Assembly (NCBI GenBank): GCA_018398765.1
Contig: JAHBMJ010001475.1
Span: forward strand, 1-30,444
Direction: 5' to 3'
Length of the DNA stretch: 30,444 nucleotides
From: Chromera velia
Taxonomy: Eukaryota > Sar > Chromeraceae
Part shown: positions 10,448 through 21,554 of the stretch, piece after piece
Numbering within the stretch: position 1 is the stretch's first letter
Layout of the letters: every line of letters starts with the position of its first letter
The notes under the pieces: model-generated
Seen by the model: only the letters and a program-made list of their open reading frames with translations
Databases searched by the model: none
Told to the model about the DNA's origin: nothing
Program-made: the position numbers and the translations under genes

Positions 10448-13240
10448 CATGGTTCTCCTTTTTGCCTTTTTCCCTTTCCATTCCTAGGCCCTTTTCAGTA
10501 GGCGAGCACCAGAATTCTTATGTGCAGTGACCCAAAAGAAAAATCACGGAAGAGAGAACATCTCTTGTGACTAGATCTTACAAGCAGACTGGCAGACAGC
10601 CAGACTGACTCCACCCAAAGAGAACAAAAGGATTGGTGTGACGGGGTGAAAGCAAATGATAGCAACGAATCTGTGAAGTGAAGACAATGTCGGCTGATGA
10701 GAATGCCACCTTACTAATCACACCGGCAGAGACTACCTGGCTGGCTGATCTGTTCTTCACGCATCGTCTCTCTCCCGTCCCCCCGCTGCTCTTTCCTCCT
10801 TTTTGCTGTTTTTCTTTTTTCATTGCCAGCCGACCATTCTCTGTTCTCAATCAGCGAATGTGAGAAGAAATTAATGTTTTTGATTCATTCATGCACGGTC
10901 GCGGGTCTCGAAGAGGAGAGGGGGGCGGTATCTGATTGTGATGCTCAAGCGAATGTACAGGCACACACAGAGCACACAAAGGGTCGAATTTTCAATTTTT
11001 GCATTCTGCTTGTCCCGCGCTCAAACGGAACAGCTCAATCTCTCATGTCAGCAGTCTTATGATGCGACAACTGCGCAGAGGAATTAGGCCATCGCGCCAC
11101 AAAACATGCACGCATGCAGAGGCAGACAGGGCATACGGTGAATTAAGATAGACTCTCTCACTCACCGACGCGCGCATGAACGAAAACAAAGAAAGAATAG
11201 AAGATAAGCACATGGATAACTACTGCCCTTCTACCTACCAGGCGACCGCTTAAACAGTCCCTATGCAGTCAACTAGATGGACGGAAGGAAGAGTATCGCG
11301 ACGTACAGGGAGGGAGAGAAGAGAGTGAGGTCCACGACAAGACCAGACAAGACACGTTGCTTGATTCATTGAATTCGTCTCTTCACGCACTTGAATGCTC
11401 ACTGACTTACTGAGTGTCACTGAGTGCGTGGTTTGTTTGTTGGATTGAAACGCTGGTGCGTGCAATCTTCAAAGAGAGGAGAGAAGAGGACAGGGGAGCA
11501 GAAAAGACGAGGGAGAGGGAGAAAAGTCTGCGTCACCCTCTCTCATCCTTTTTGCTCTCATTTAGATGGCAAAGGCACGGGTTCAAGCTGAGAAGACCAG
11601 CGGCGTAGAGAAGAAGATGTCGATGAAGCGAAGCCAATAAAGCTGCTAGATGCGATTGGAGGCTTGAATGTTGATGATGACGGTGCAGAAGAGGAAGAGG
11701 AGAGAAACCGGCGTGCATGAATGACCCGATTCGTGCCGACTGATCCAGTCAATGAACAGTACGGCCGGTGCAAGAATCTCTTTGCGCATGGCCTGACTGG
11801 TTTCACTTTGGTGATTTTATGACGCTGCTGAAAGTGCCACCATACCACCAGAATGGTCTTTGGCTTCGAAGCCCATTCTTGCTTGTCATTTTTTCTGTAC
11901 GCTTGGGTGCCGGCAGTTGTCAGGCTAGGGGGGTGGTGGAGGCAAGATCGCTGGAAAAAGAATACATTTCAAGACAATCAAAACGCGGCAGTCGCATTAA
12001 CAGTCCGTTTCTTCTCTTTCTTTTTTCAAGACAGATTCATCATACGAAAAAAGGTCCTTTTTTCATTCTGGATCATTTCGGAAAAAAGGACGTGAAGTTT
12101 CGTGGTGCTTTTTTTCCTTTTTTCTTGTTTTCTTGCTTTCTTTCTTTCTTTCTTTCTTTCTTTTTTTCTTTCTTTCTTTCTTTCTGCTTCTCATCGACTG
12201 CCCGTCGTTTGCATGTCACCTCCTTTTCTGCATGCATGCCTGCATGTGTGTTTCTTTCCAAACCGCCGTCTTTCTTGAGTGGGGAGATGAGGGAAAGAAC
12301 AAACAAACATCCGTCTGAGGAAACAAACGACGACAAAAGGAGGGAAGGAAGAAAGATGGAAACCACACGACGAAATCGACGCAGTCAGAAAGAAGAAAGG
12401 GAGGGAGGGGACGAACTGGAGACGCTTCGTCCTTTCCGTTGCCTGCCTGCCTGCCTTGCCTGCCTTGCTCTCCCTGCCAGTTGGTTCTGATTTCTCTTTC
12501 TCTTCCATCCTTTCATCAACAAACACTCCGCCTTTGAGCGCTCACACACATGCAACATCTTCAATTCAGTTGCGGAGAAAAGCAGAGATGAAATTGTGGG
12601 CGTACATTATGTTTCCATTCTCCCACTTCTGCCTCTCTCCCTCCACTCCCCCCCCTCCCCTCTCTCACGAGCTAGAAATACATCCATGCCTTGCAAGAAC
12701 GTGGCAATTAGAGAAGCGACACATGAAGCCAACCAACCGATTTGTTTTTTAAGTAGACAGAAAGAAAGAGAGAGATGTGGGACTGCCTGACTCTCGTGTC
12801 CCCATTCCCAGTTTCTTTTTCTCTCTCCTTACCAGCCTCTCAATCCCCCCCCCCTTTTGTTTTTGTGAATTCTGTATTTTTCTCTGTCAAATTTCCCCCC
12901 CACGTCTTCAGTCAAACTTTGGAACTACGATTCCCCTTCATCCCTCCACCCCTGATCCTGTTCTTAATACTTGTAGATTACTGTACTTAATCGTTTGCTT
13001 ACGTATACAAACTTTTCAATTAAAAGCTTTCTTGACAATTTCTTCTTACCGCCCTCCCCCCCTCTTCTTACACACTCTCTCTCTCGGGTCGATGCACAGA
13101 CTGCAGCCGTGCAGGTAGAAGGAACACATGGAATTAAGGAAACGATCCTCTTTCTTGCATCATCATCATCAGAGTTCCTTCCATAAACTTCTTTCTTGGC
13201 AGTAGATGCATTGATCCTCCCCCTCCGTCTCCCTCCCTCC
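10448..13240. other. Gene-poor region 3' of the CDPK gene
   Basis: About 2.8 kb has no recognisable gene. It contains a TTTC/TTTTTC microsatellite (about 12120-12185), pyrimidine-rich and C-rich tracts, and GCATGC motifs at 11112, 12230 and 12234. A 24-codon frame with ATG at 11566 directly after a CTCATTTAG acceptor-like site ends at 11640 and is too short to judge. The part next to 13240 should include the 3' UTR of the minus-strand CDPK gene. Confidence 0.35.
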
Positions 13241-14315
13241 CTAAACTCTTTGGGTCTGGGTCCAGGAGGCAGGGGAGTCCCGAGGGGTCGCCCGCATGTA
13301 AGCTCGGAATTCCTCAAACGTGATGATGCCGTCTCCGTCTCTGTCGAGCTCTGACATCACCTGCTCGAGTTCCTTTCCCCTCTGGCGTGACTGCTCCACC
13401 CGCAGCCCCCCACTAGTCAGCAACCTCGCCAGCTCGTCTCGAGTGATGCGGCCGTCTCCGTTGACGTCGAACTGAAAGCACGGAGGGTGGGGAAGAAGCA
13501 GAAAGGAACGAAGGTAAGAAGGAAAGTAGGGACAACAACAGCGGCAGGCAATAATAGAAAAACACTCAGGGCGAAGGAGCGGCCGGACTGTGCTGCGTGT
13601 TTTTGTTAACTCATCGCTCCTTTGTTGCTCTCCTGATGACTTCAGATGAATGCATAATGTCGCCTGTTAGTTCTGTCGGAAAAGACAAAACGCCTGCACG
13701 TTGATGTTGAAATTGGCGCGCGTTTGGGGAAAAGAAGGTTGAGTATGCGGGGGGGGGAACGAAGCTCTCCTCCCTCCCTCACTGATGCTCGAAGGAAAGT
13801 CAGCCTGGCAGTCGGCTGTCTAGCAGTGAAAAAACCGAGACACTCTACACCCCCCTCTCACCTCTCTCCCCCCCNCCCCCCCCCAATCGAATCTCCAGCT
13901 GCTGACGTTTCTGAAGACGCTCATGAGGTGTCTGTCGAAGTCGTCTTTGTGCACGTCGATGAGAGATGCCACGAACTCGGTGTAGGAAATCAGACCCGAG
14001 TCGTCGCAGTCCAATGCATCCACAATTCGAGGAACGTCCTCAGGAGGAACGCCGAGCTCCTTGAGACCCTCCGATAGGTCATCCTCCTGCAAACAGAGAG
14101 AGAAAGAGAGAAACAGAGAGAGAATCAAATCAACAAACGCGCACACGCCCCATCCATGCAGTCATCATCTCTCCTGTCTCGCCCACTGATCATCAAATCA
14201 TTTATTCGTTCGGTCTCTCAGCACCTCATCCACTGAGTTATTCTCAAATGATTTTTTAATTCACCCAGACAGCCGATCAACACGCCGGTCCAGATCCATT
14301 CGTTTCTACTCTGCT

Positions 14316-14362
<47 letters not shown>

Positions 14363-17300
14363 TCCTGTTTCTGCCGTTGGTGTTGCGGACTCCCTTTCTC
14401 AAGAGAAGACAGAAAAAGTTACAAAAAGAAAGAGAGGAGAAAGATCATCAAAAAGAAGGAGGATAGACAGTATGGAAAGAGATGAAAAATTGAACAGCAA
14501 AGGGACTGATGGACAAACGGACCGAGAGGAGACCATCATGATCCTTGTCAAGCTCACGGAAAACTGCCGGAGCCTTCGCGACAGAGGCATAGGAGAGGTT
14601 CATCGCGATCAGGTTCAGGCAAATTCTCTGGAACGAATTTTGCTGCACAGAGAGAGAAGAGAAAAAGAAGAAGCCACGAATGAGATGAAAGACTCCTTGG
14701 GGATCAATCCCTTTTCTACATCCCCGGTGGAGTTTTCTTTCATCTCTTACTGAGCTCACATGAAGAGAGCGCGTTTGCTTCAATTTTTTTTCATGCCCCC
14801 CCAAAGCGAGCATCGAATTTGATGCTTGAACAGGCGAAACGACAGCGCGATGCTCAGAGATGGGACCGTACAATGCCAGTGGCCATCTTTGTACTCATAA
14901 GTTTCGTTTAGTGTCCGCCTAACCGCTCACCCACCCGAGCAAACTTGAGGAACTTGGATCCCTGTTTGGTCAGATGCCTGAGAGGGGACTTGGGTGATTC
15001 TTCTCTCTCCCCTGAGGGACGGGCGTCCGTCTTCAGGGCGGGGGGTCTCTTCACGCCGTCACGATGGACTAGTGTCTGGGAAGGAGGTGCGGTCGTTGAG
15101 GGGCCACTGCAGCTTCCCTCTCTCTCCTGTCTCGCGGGGCTTCTGGATCTCTCTGACTTGGGGGTGACGGCCGGGATCGTCTCTTGGAAAGAGAGCAGCC
15201 ACTTGTCCTTCAGAGCCTGCAGGCAGTCGAACATACATGCAACAAGTAAGACCAACATTTTTCAAACACTTGACATATACCCAGTCAACGATATTTTGAA
15301 ATTAGGGAACGAAAAACATGGAGGCAGATAAAAACCCAAAATATCAGCCACCTATCCGAGAAATGAACAATGTAGGATGCTTTAGCAGGAAAGTGGGCAA
15401 GAAGGTATTTGAGCTGCATGAAAAATCAAGTCACTCAATGTTTGCGTTAGTGAAAGAAAGAGTGGGACAAGTATTCAAGGGGACTTCTGCGAAAGTTTTA
15501 GATCAACAGACAGACAGACAGACAGACTGACCTCCTGTGCTGTGGGTCTCTTCTTGTGATCCTTCTCAAGAAGTCTCTTGATGAAGTCTTTTGCTTCCCT
15601 TGAGACGTTCTTGAAGAGGTCGGACGGGAAGGACACCGGGTTGTTGTTCACAACCTGCAGCGATCGAGATCCAACCATATTGATTGACGGTTTGACGGAT
15701 TGATCAAATCAGATCAGAGAGATCAGAGCGAGGGAAAAACGGGCGGGGGGGGAAAAGAACAGAAAGCAGGAATGAGTGCACAACGCAAGCAAGCGAGTCT
15801 ACATGCTTATTTTTTATTGCCTGCCTATTTGGTGTGCAATGTTCCCTAGCTGACCCCCCCACTGACGCACGGACTCACCTTGATGTACTCCTCCTTGCTG
15901 CCCGCATCGAAGGGCAGATGGGCCGTGAGCATCAGGTACGTGAGGATCCCCACAGACCACACGTCGCATTTGTAGTTGAACTTGTGGTAGAACACCTGAC
16001 GCAAGCAGAGAGCAAGTGAGCGAGAAGGGAAAAACAAATGCAGGCAGAAGAGCCCAAAGCCCCTTATTCATACTGATCAACTCCCTAATTGTTCTTCTTC
16101 ACCTTGCATGCCACTCATACATACCAGAATCGACAACCTTCCTTCCATACGTAGACATGCATTTGAAGAGAAAGAGGAAGAGCAAGAGGGAGACATGTAG
16201 CCCGGAAGTTGTGCAAGAAAGTCCCCACGCTCAATGCATCGAAAGTGCATGCTGAGAGGACGCATGCAAGTGTAATGAAGGGGTACAAACCCCACTGAGT
16301 CACCCACTGACCTCAGGTGCCATGTAGTACGGAGTTCCTGCTGCCGTCGTGGAGGTCGTTCCTGGTTTGAACATTTCCGCCAGTCCGAAGTCGATAATCT
16401 TCAGGGCCCCGGACTTCACACCTTTCTCTCCCCCGATGAGCATGATGTTCTCCGGCTTCAGGTCTTTGTGCATCACCCTGTGAGCGTGGCAGTGACAGAT
16501 CACTCCCAGAATGGTTTTCACCAGCCGGGCAGCTTCGGGCTCTGACATGGTCAGCTGCTCCTTTCCTCTTCTCAGAAGCACCTGCAGGCAGACAGGGGTG
16601 GGACAGAAAAGAAAAGAAAAAAGCGGCGTGCACAGGCATCCGTTGATTTGTCATCTGATGAAACCGAGGGAGAAGCGAAGATCGAAAAAGAAAGTTCAAA
16701 ACAAAAAACGGACCAATCGAAGAGGCAGCCTGAAAAGGGATCCTTACCAACTAGAGGATAGATACCCTTCCGTTCATTTCATTTCATTTCTCTTCTGACC
16801 GACCTGAAGGAGCTCTGCCCCCTCGATGAGTTCGAAGATGAGGTACAGGTTCTGGTCGTCTTCAAAGCACTCGTAGAGTTTCACGATGTTCGGATGGTCT
16901 AGGGCCTTCAGGATTCGAATCTCGTTCTGGATGAACTCGGCAGGCACCGTCGACCTTCCCTTGGAAATTGTCTTGCAACACCTGAACACAACAGAACAGA
17001 ACAGCACAACGCACGCGCATCCATGAGGAATTGTTTGAGGCAGCCGGGTCTGAAAGAAGAGATGTTCGTACATGCGAGGGCTCGTACCCTCCTGCTTTTG
17101 TGCGCCTTTACAAACGCATGCACATGCACACATGTTTAATAAACTATCTCTTTTCCTTCTTCTTTTGTGCCCAGTCAAATAAGATCGCTGAATGTGTGGA
17201 GGTCTCTCCTCTTGTTTGAATTCGACTGACCGTGCGACGTTGGTGAATCTGTCTCTGACTTTGTAGACGACCCCGAATTGCCCCTGGCCGAGCTTCTCCT

Positions 17301-19395
17301 CCCTCACGTAGACGCTCTCGAGAGTCTGTTGGTGAGTCATGATGAAGAAGTCCCGACGCATCCTGCACAAGGAAGGAAGGAACGAAGGAGAAAGTGAGAG
17401 AGGTGGAGGAGGAACAGCACGGAGGGGTCGTCAAGAGAACCAGCAAACAAGGAATGGCTCGATCATTCTACGTGCATTGCTAGAGACAAAAAAGAAACAC
17501 ACAGACGAGGAGGCAACAACGTGACTGACGGAAACGAACACGAACAGCCAGACGAAAGAAAAGGCTGAAGATCCCGTTCAAAAACAAAAGTGCATGCACC
17601 AGGCGTCCTGACCTCATTGCCTGATGGAAGTGTGTGTCACGAATCCAACAGAGGGTCATTCGGTAGTACTCCCCGAAGTCGCCCTTTCTGATCCTCATCG
17701 TTCCATCGTTTGCAAATTTGTCAAACGTGTGTTCGAGTGCGCTGTCGTCCGGCATTGGGAATGTCAATTCCTCTGACAGCGCCTTCATCATCGACTTGAC
17801 ATCGTCGAAGGTCAACAGCTGGTCGCCGTCTTCGTCGAATCTCCGGAACACCTGAGAGGCCACTCGCTTCAGATGACCTGGATCCCGCAGCACAAGGCCG
17901 ATCTTCTCTCGAACGACTGTTGCCGTTTTGGACCCGAGTCTTTCTGAGCGTCTCTCCTGATGCGTCTCGTCGACGCTTTCACGCTTCGATCGGGATGAGG
18001 AAGGAGCGGGGGCAGAGGGGGAACTGGAGGGCCCTTCGTCCTCCTCTTTCGCGTGTTTGTCGATCGAGGGGTTTCGGTGCTTGCTTGGGGAGGGGGAGGG
18101 GGTGTGGGCTGCAACGTCCCGAGTGACATCTTTTGTCCCAGCAGCAAACTGCACCGCCTTTCCGGCATTTGCTCTGTTGGCGTCCGCAGAAGGGGATGTG
18201 GATGGTCGGGTCTGGTGACGGATTCCGTAGTAGTCTCTCTCTCTTTCGGGAGCTCGGTCTCTCGTCCCCTCGGGCACATCCGTCATCGGAGCAGCTTGAG
18301 CCTGCTGCTGTTGTCTGGCGGCGACAGCTTTCTGTTGGTGGTGGCCGTGGGGCTGTCCGAAGTGTTGCTGTGTTGCAGTGTGAGTCCCTCCGTGCCGAGG
18401 GGGGGTGACGGGCTGCGGAGTGGGGGGCACCGAGGCTCCTGCGGCTGTTCTGTCGGCAGTTGATGGAGAGGGGGGGCCTGTCATCATCACATGGGGCTGT
18501 GGGGGTGGCGGGGGATGCGCGTAGTGGGGGTAGTTGGGGTGAGGAGGGCTCTCCATCCGACTGCTGCTGCAAACAAACAAACAAGAGCACAAGGGTGCAT
18601 GGTGGTGTGGTGGGAGGGAAGAGAAGAAGGGGAGGAGAGGAAGAGAAGAAGACCCGCAGAGAGATGAAAAAGAAAAGAAAGGGAGGAAGAGAAGAGACGA
18701 GGAGGAAAGTGAAGCGCGAAAGAACATCACGAAAATCTGAATTCGAACCGGAAGAGCATCACAAAATCTCAAGATTTTGATTGAATCCAGACTAAAGCCG
18801 ATGCGTCTGAATACGCACTCAATAATCCTCCCGAAGAGGAGTAGTAAGGCTATCTGAGTTGAGTCACTCACCTTGGACCGTGGATGAAGTCCCCGACAGC
18901 GGCTTCGATAACCGAGTTGTTCAACGGAGAGGGAACTCCGTGCGAACCGTCGTCACGAGGCTGCAAAGGTTGGGGTGACGGGGGTGGCAGATGATGACGA
19001 TACCCTCTGTTCGCGTACTGAGGAGAGACAACTCCGGTGGTCGTCTGATGGGGGTGGCCTGGGGATTGCGTCGTTTGTGGCACGATTTGGGGCACAGGAA
19101 AGTTTCGGCCTCCGGGCACGGTGTGGGGTTGAGACTGCGGCTGCGGCTGTCTGGCAGGTGACTGGTAGACTCCCTGCTGTTGCTGTTGCTGCTGCGGCAA
19201 TTGCTGGGGTTGTCGCATGGCCGTTGCTGCAGACAGAAGCATAAACCGTCTATGTTGAAGGTAATTATGTGTATGCGCAAATTTGTATGTCGGTGTCTGC
19301 TCAATACGCACGCGTCTGATTTTTGACTGACCTTGCGGAGTGGTTTGGTACTGAGGGGTTGTTTGACGCCCTCTCGCGGTATTGAAAGAGAACAT
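13241..19395 (-). CDS. Calcium-dependent protein kinase (CDPK), 12 exons, about 1001 aa
   Basis: Inferred exons, 5' to 3': 19395-19332, 19226-18872, 18566-17613, 17362-17231, 16981-16804, 16581-16312, 15995-15879, 15654-15532, 15216-14935, 14642-14523, 14086-13907, 13471-13241; together 3006 nt with the frame kept at every junction. Residues 1-370 are Gln/Pro/His/Ser-rich and probably disordered. An EF-hand-like loop (DEDGDQLLTFDD, 384-395) and a degenerate partner near 422 precede the kinase. The Ser/Thr kinase spans about 476-735: GQGQFG loop (483-488), Lys505, Glu522, Phe gatekeeper 551, HKD 599-601, DFG 625-627, APE 649-651. A Ser/Pro-rich linker (about 740-815) leads to the junction helix and four EF-hands: 857-868 (DKDHDGLLSEDD, Asp at position 12), 891-902, 927-938, 968-979. 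CDPKs phosphorylate targets when Ca2+ binding to the EF-hands relieves autoinhibition. No N-terminal Gly for myristoylation is seen. The N-terminal start and intron 1 are the least certain parts. Confidence 0.92.
13861..13884. repeat. Poly-C run with an undetermined base in CDPK intron 11
   Basis: A long C run (G run on the gene strand) carrying one N at 13875 lies about 20 bp inside intron 11 from its donor at 13906. The N marks a sequencing or assembly uncertainty in a homopolymer and does not affect the proposed exons. Confidence 0.7.
14322..14362. repeat. CT microsatellite in CDPK intron 10
   Basis: A CT dinucleotide tract (GA on the gene strand) lies inside intron 10 of the CDPK gene, which is one of its two longest introns (436 nt). 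It explains the Ser/Leu-rich spurious frames here. Confidence 0.7.
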
Positions 19396-20360
19396 CAGGC
19401 AACCTCAAACTTGGAGAGAATTGAAATAAATGTGGCGAAAATGATGGGTGAGAAAACGCTGTGGAACGGTGTACGACTGAGTAGCTGCTTTAGTTGCGGT
19501 GGAGGCGTTGCAAAGCAACACTCAGATGTATTAAAGTTGCACTTCACAGTTTCAGTCAGCGTACACACACACGTACACACCTGTCGGCTTGCAACTCCAC
19601 TGTTTACGTAAATCACATTCACGTACTGCAGACATCTACATACTGGGATGAGGCGAAGGATGTACACAAGCGATGAGCTCGGCGCAGCTCGCTTCATGCA
19701 GCGCTTTCTCCATCTCAAAGTTGTGAGCTATTGCACGGGGAAATCGCTTCAACATATATGCAGCGTATACGTACGTACGTACGTGTGTTGAATTGTGAAT
19801 GCCGGGGCCCACGTCGGTAGTTTCACGGCGCATGCAGAGTGTTGTTTGAAACATGTTTGAAACTCATTTTGAGACCATGTAGAGGCCCCAACCCATTTGC
19901 GCATCCATCTTTTGGCTGTACGCACAGAATTAAAAATCGTGAGCGCAAAGATGTCAGACCATCTGAGGAACTCACTGTACGCGCAGTCACCCGACCGCCG
20001 GGGTCTTCTCTGGGCCCGCGGGCGTACACTCACACTATTCGGTTCGGCAATAATCGGCTCTGCGCAAGCACCCCATGCACTTAACCGAAAACCATGCAAA
20101 CTCTTCGATCGCGTTATTCTTTTCTTTGCGTCTCTGCGTCAAAAATTTAGCACTCCATAGCGAAGGCTGCAAAGATCGCCAAACGGTGAACATCTGAACG
20201 TTTCTCTTGACGTGACGTCTTTCTCTCCTCTCTTGTTGACAGAGAAAAACAGTGGGTTGTTTTTCTCAATCTTGTCTCCTCTCGTCTGACCTTGACGGGG
20301 AAGCGGTTGTCTCTTTTCCTATTTCCTTGTGACTTCCAGAGACGTGAGAGGACCATCAAA
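19396..20360. promoter_or_regulatory. Divergent intergenic region between CDPK and La genes
   Basis: These 965 bp separate the start codons of two genes transcribed away from each other, so they should contain both promoters and 5' UTRs. It includes an ACGT tandem repeat (about 19768-19785), one GCATGC (19830), and two CT-rich AG-ended acceptor-like sites on the La side (TTGACAG at about 20242 and CTTCCAG at about 20340) that may mark 5' UTR introns. No TATA-like element can be assigned confidently and no good coding frame is present. Confidence 0.45.
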
Positions 20361-21554
20361 ATGACCTCTCCAGACCGACTTGCTCAGTTGAAGAAGCAGG
20401 TTGAGTGGTACATGTGCGATGACAACTTGAAGTTCGATTCGTTTTTTCAAGAGAAGATCAGAGCCAACCCTGACGGGTGGCTTGCCATTGATCACATCCT
20501 TGCCTGTCCCAAGATGAAGGCCCTCAGTGCTCAAACTGAGGAAGTGATCGAAGCCCTCAAAGAATCCCATCTCGAAACCAAGGTCGAAGAGGGAAAATCC
20601 CTTCTGAGAAGACCCCCCACCCAGACCCTTCCCGAACTTCAACCTCGTCCCTCAAGGAAGCCCGACAAGGCAACCACCGAAGAAAAGCAGAACGCTGCAG
20701 GGGTGATTGTCAAGATTTCGGGTGTTCCTGCTGAAGCTTCTTGGCAGGATGTCAAGACAGCCGTCATCGCAGCAGCCAAGGAGAAGGGTGGTGTCACACA
20801 GAAGAACCCCGTCCTTTTCTGTTCCCAAGTCTCCAGCGAAGGTTTTGTCACTCTCGTCTTCCAACCCTTCCCCGATGCAACCGCGATCGTTAAGTCACTA
20901 ACCCTTGAGGTCAACAAAAAGGCTCTCACCATTAACGTGCTTTCGGGTGAGGAGGCTGGCAAGGCCCTGAAATCTCTTCCCAAGTTCGTCCAGGATGAGA
21001 GACAGAAAGCCGCAAAGAGGGCACAGCAGCAGGCTCAGGGCAGAGGGAAGGGTAGCACTGCACCCATCAAGGTGGGGGGGATTAAGTTCAACAACATCGG
21101 AGATGTGCGTTCGCGTTGCAAGTCAATTTTGAACACTACTCCAGATGACAAACTGTTGGACCCTTCAAGCACCGAGTACACCTTGGTGTGTGGTGTTCTT
21201 GACTATCACCCAAACGCAGAGGGGAAGAAGAAGGGCATGACCGGCCTGAAGGTCAGCACCCTCGAGAAGGGCGGGGCGACCTCGAGGTGTTTTTTCGTTG
21301 TCCGGGAAGACGGGGAGCCTGCTGAGGACTTCTCGATCAGCAAGTGCCTGGACACTATGATGAACGACCCCCCCTTCATCGGGCCTAATGGCCATGTGCT
21401 CAGCAAGAGAAGGCAGAGTGAGAGGGAGGGAGACGGAGAAGAGAAGGAGCCGGGTGAGGAGGCGGTCAAGAAAATGAAAGAGACCAACGAGGAAGACGAG
21501 AAAAAGGAGAAGGCGGCTGCGGTTGCCAGCTCTGGGGGGGACGAGAAGATGTGA
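20361..21554 (+). CDS. La-type RNA-binding protein with C-terminal DUF3223-like domain, 397 aa
   Basis: An intronless frame starts at the ATG at 20361 (context ATCAAAATGACC); the frame is open a little upstream but without another ATG. Residues 5-85 form a La motif (QVEWYMCDDNLKFDSFFQEK, then GWLAIDHILACPKM). Residues 113-193 look like an RRM (GVIVKISGVP as first strand; GFVTLVF as the RNP1-like strand). Residues 203-236 are a basic Gln-rich linker. Residues 240-335 resemble DUF3223/DeCL: LDYHPNAEGKKKGMTGLKVS, SRCFFVVREDG, EDFSISKCL. The tail (345-397) is Lys/Glu-rich with a KRRQSER patch. La proteins bind the 3' oligo-U ends of new RNA polymerase III transcripts and protect and fold them, mainly in the nucleus. 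DUF3223 is known from plant Pol IV/V largest-subunit tails and DCL proteins of plastid rRNA processing. The LaM-RRM part is secure; the DUF3223 call rests on motif recall. Confidence 0.9.
   Translation: MTSPDRLAQLKKQVEWYMCDDNLKFDSFFQEKIRANPDGWLAIDHILACPKMKALSAQTEEVIEALKESHLETKVEEGKSLLRRPPTQTLPELQPRPSRKPDKATTEEKQNAAGVIVKISGVPAEASWQDVKTAVIAAAKEKGGVTQKNPVLFCSQVSSEGFVTLVFQPFPDATAIVKSLTLEVNKKALTINVLSGEEAGKALKSLPKFVQDERQKAAKRAQQQAQGRGKGSTAPIKVGGIKFNNIGDVRSRCKSILNTTPDDKLLDPSSTEYTLVCGVLDYHPNAEGKKKGMTGLKVSTLEKGGATSRCFFVVREDGEPAEDFSISKCLDTMMNDPPFIGPNGHVLSKRRQSEREGDGEEKEPGEEAVKKMKETNEEDEKKEKAAAVASSGGDEKM

Noticed and set aside
11768-12490. A 240-codon plus-strand frame
   Set aside because: It runs through a TTTC microsatellite, has no domain, and its composition follows the repeat rather than a protein family.
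20292-20360. Upstream extension of the La frame
   Set aside because: It has no ATG and ends at an acceptor-like CTTCCAG; the ATG at 20361 directly precedes the La motif.
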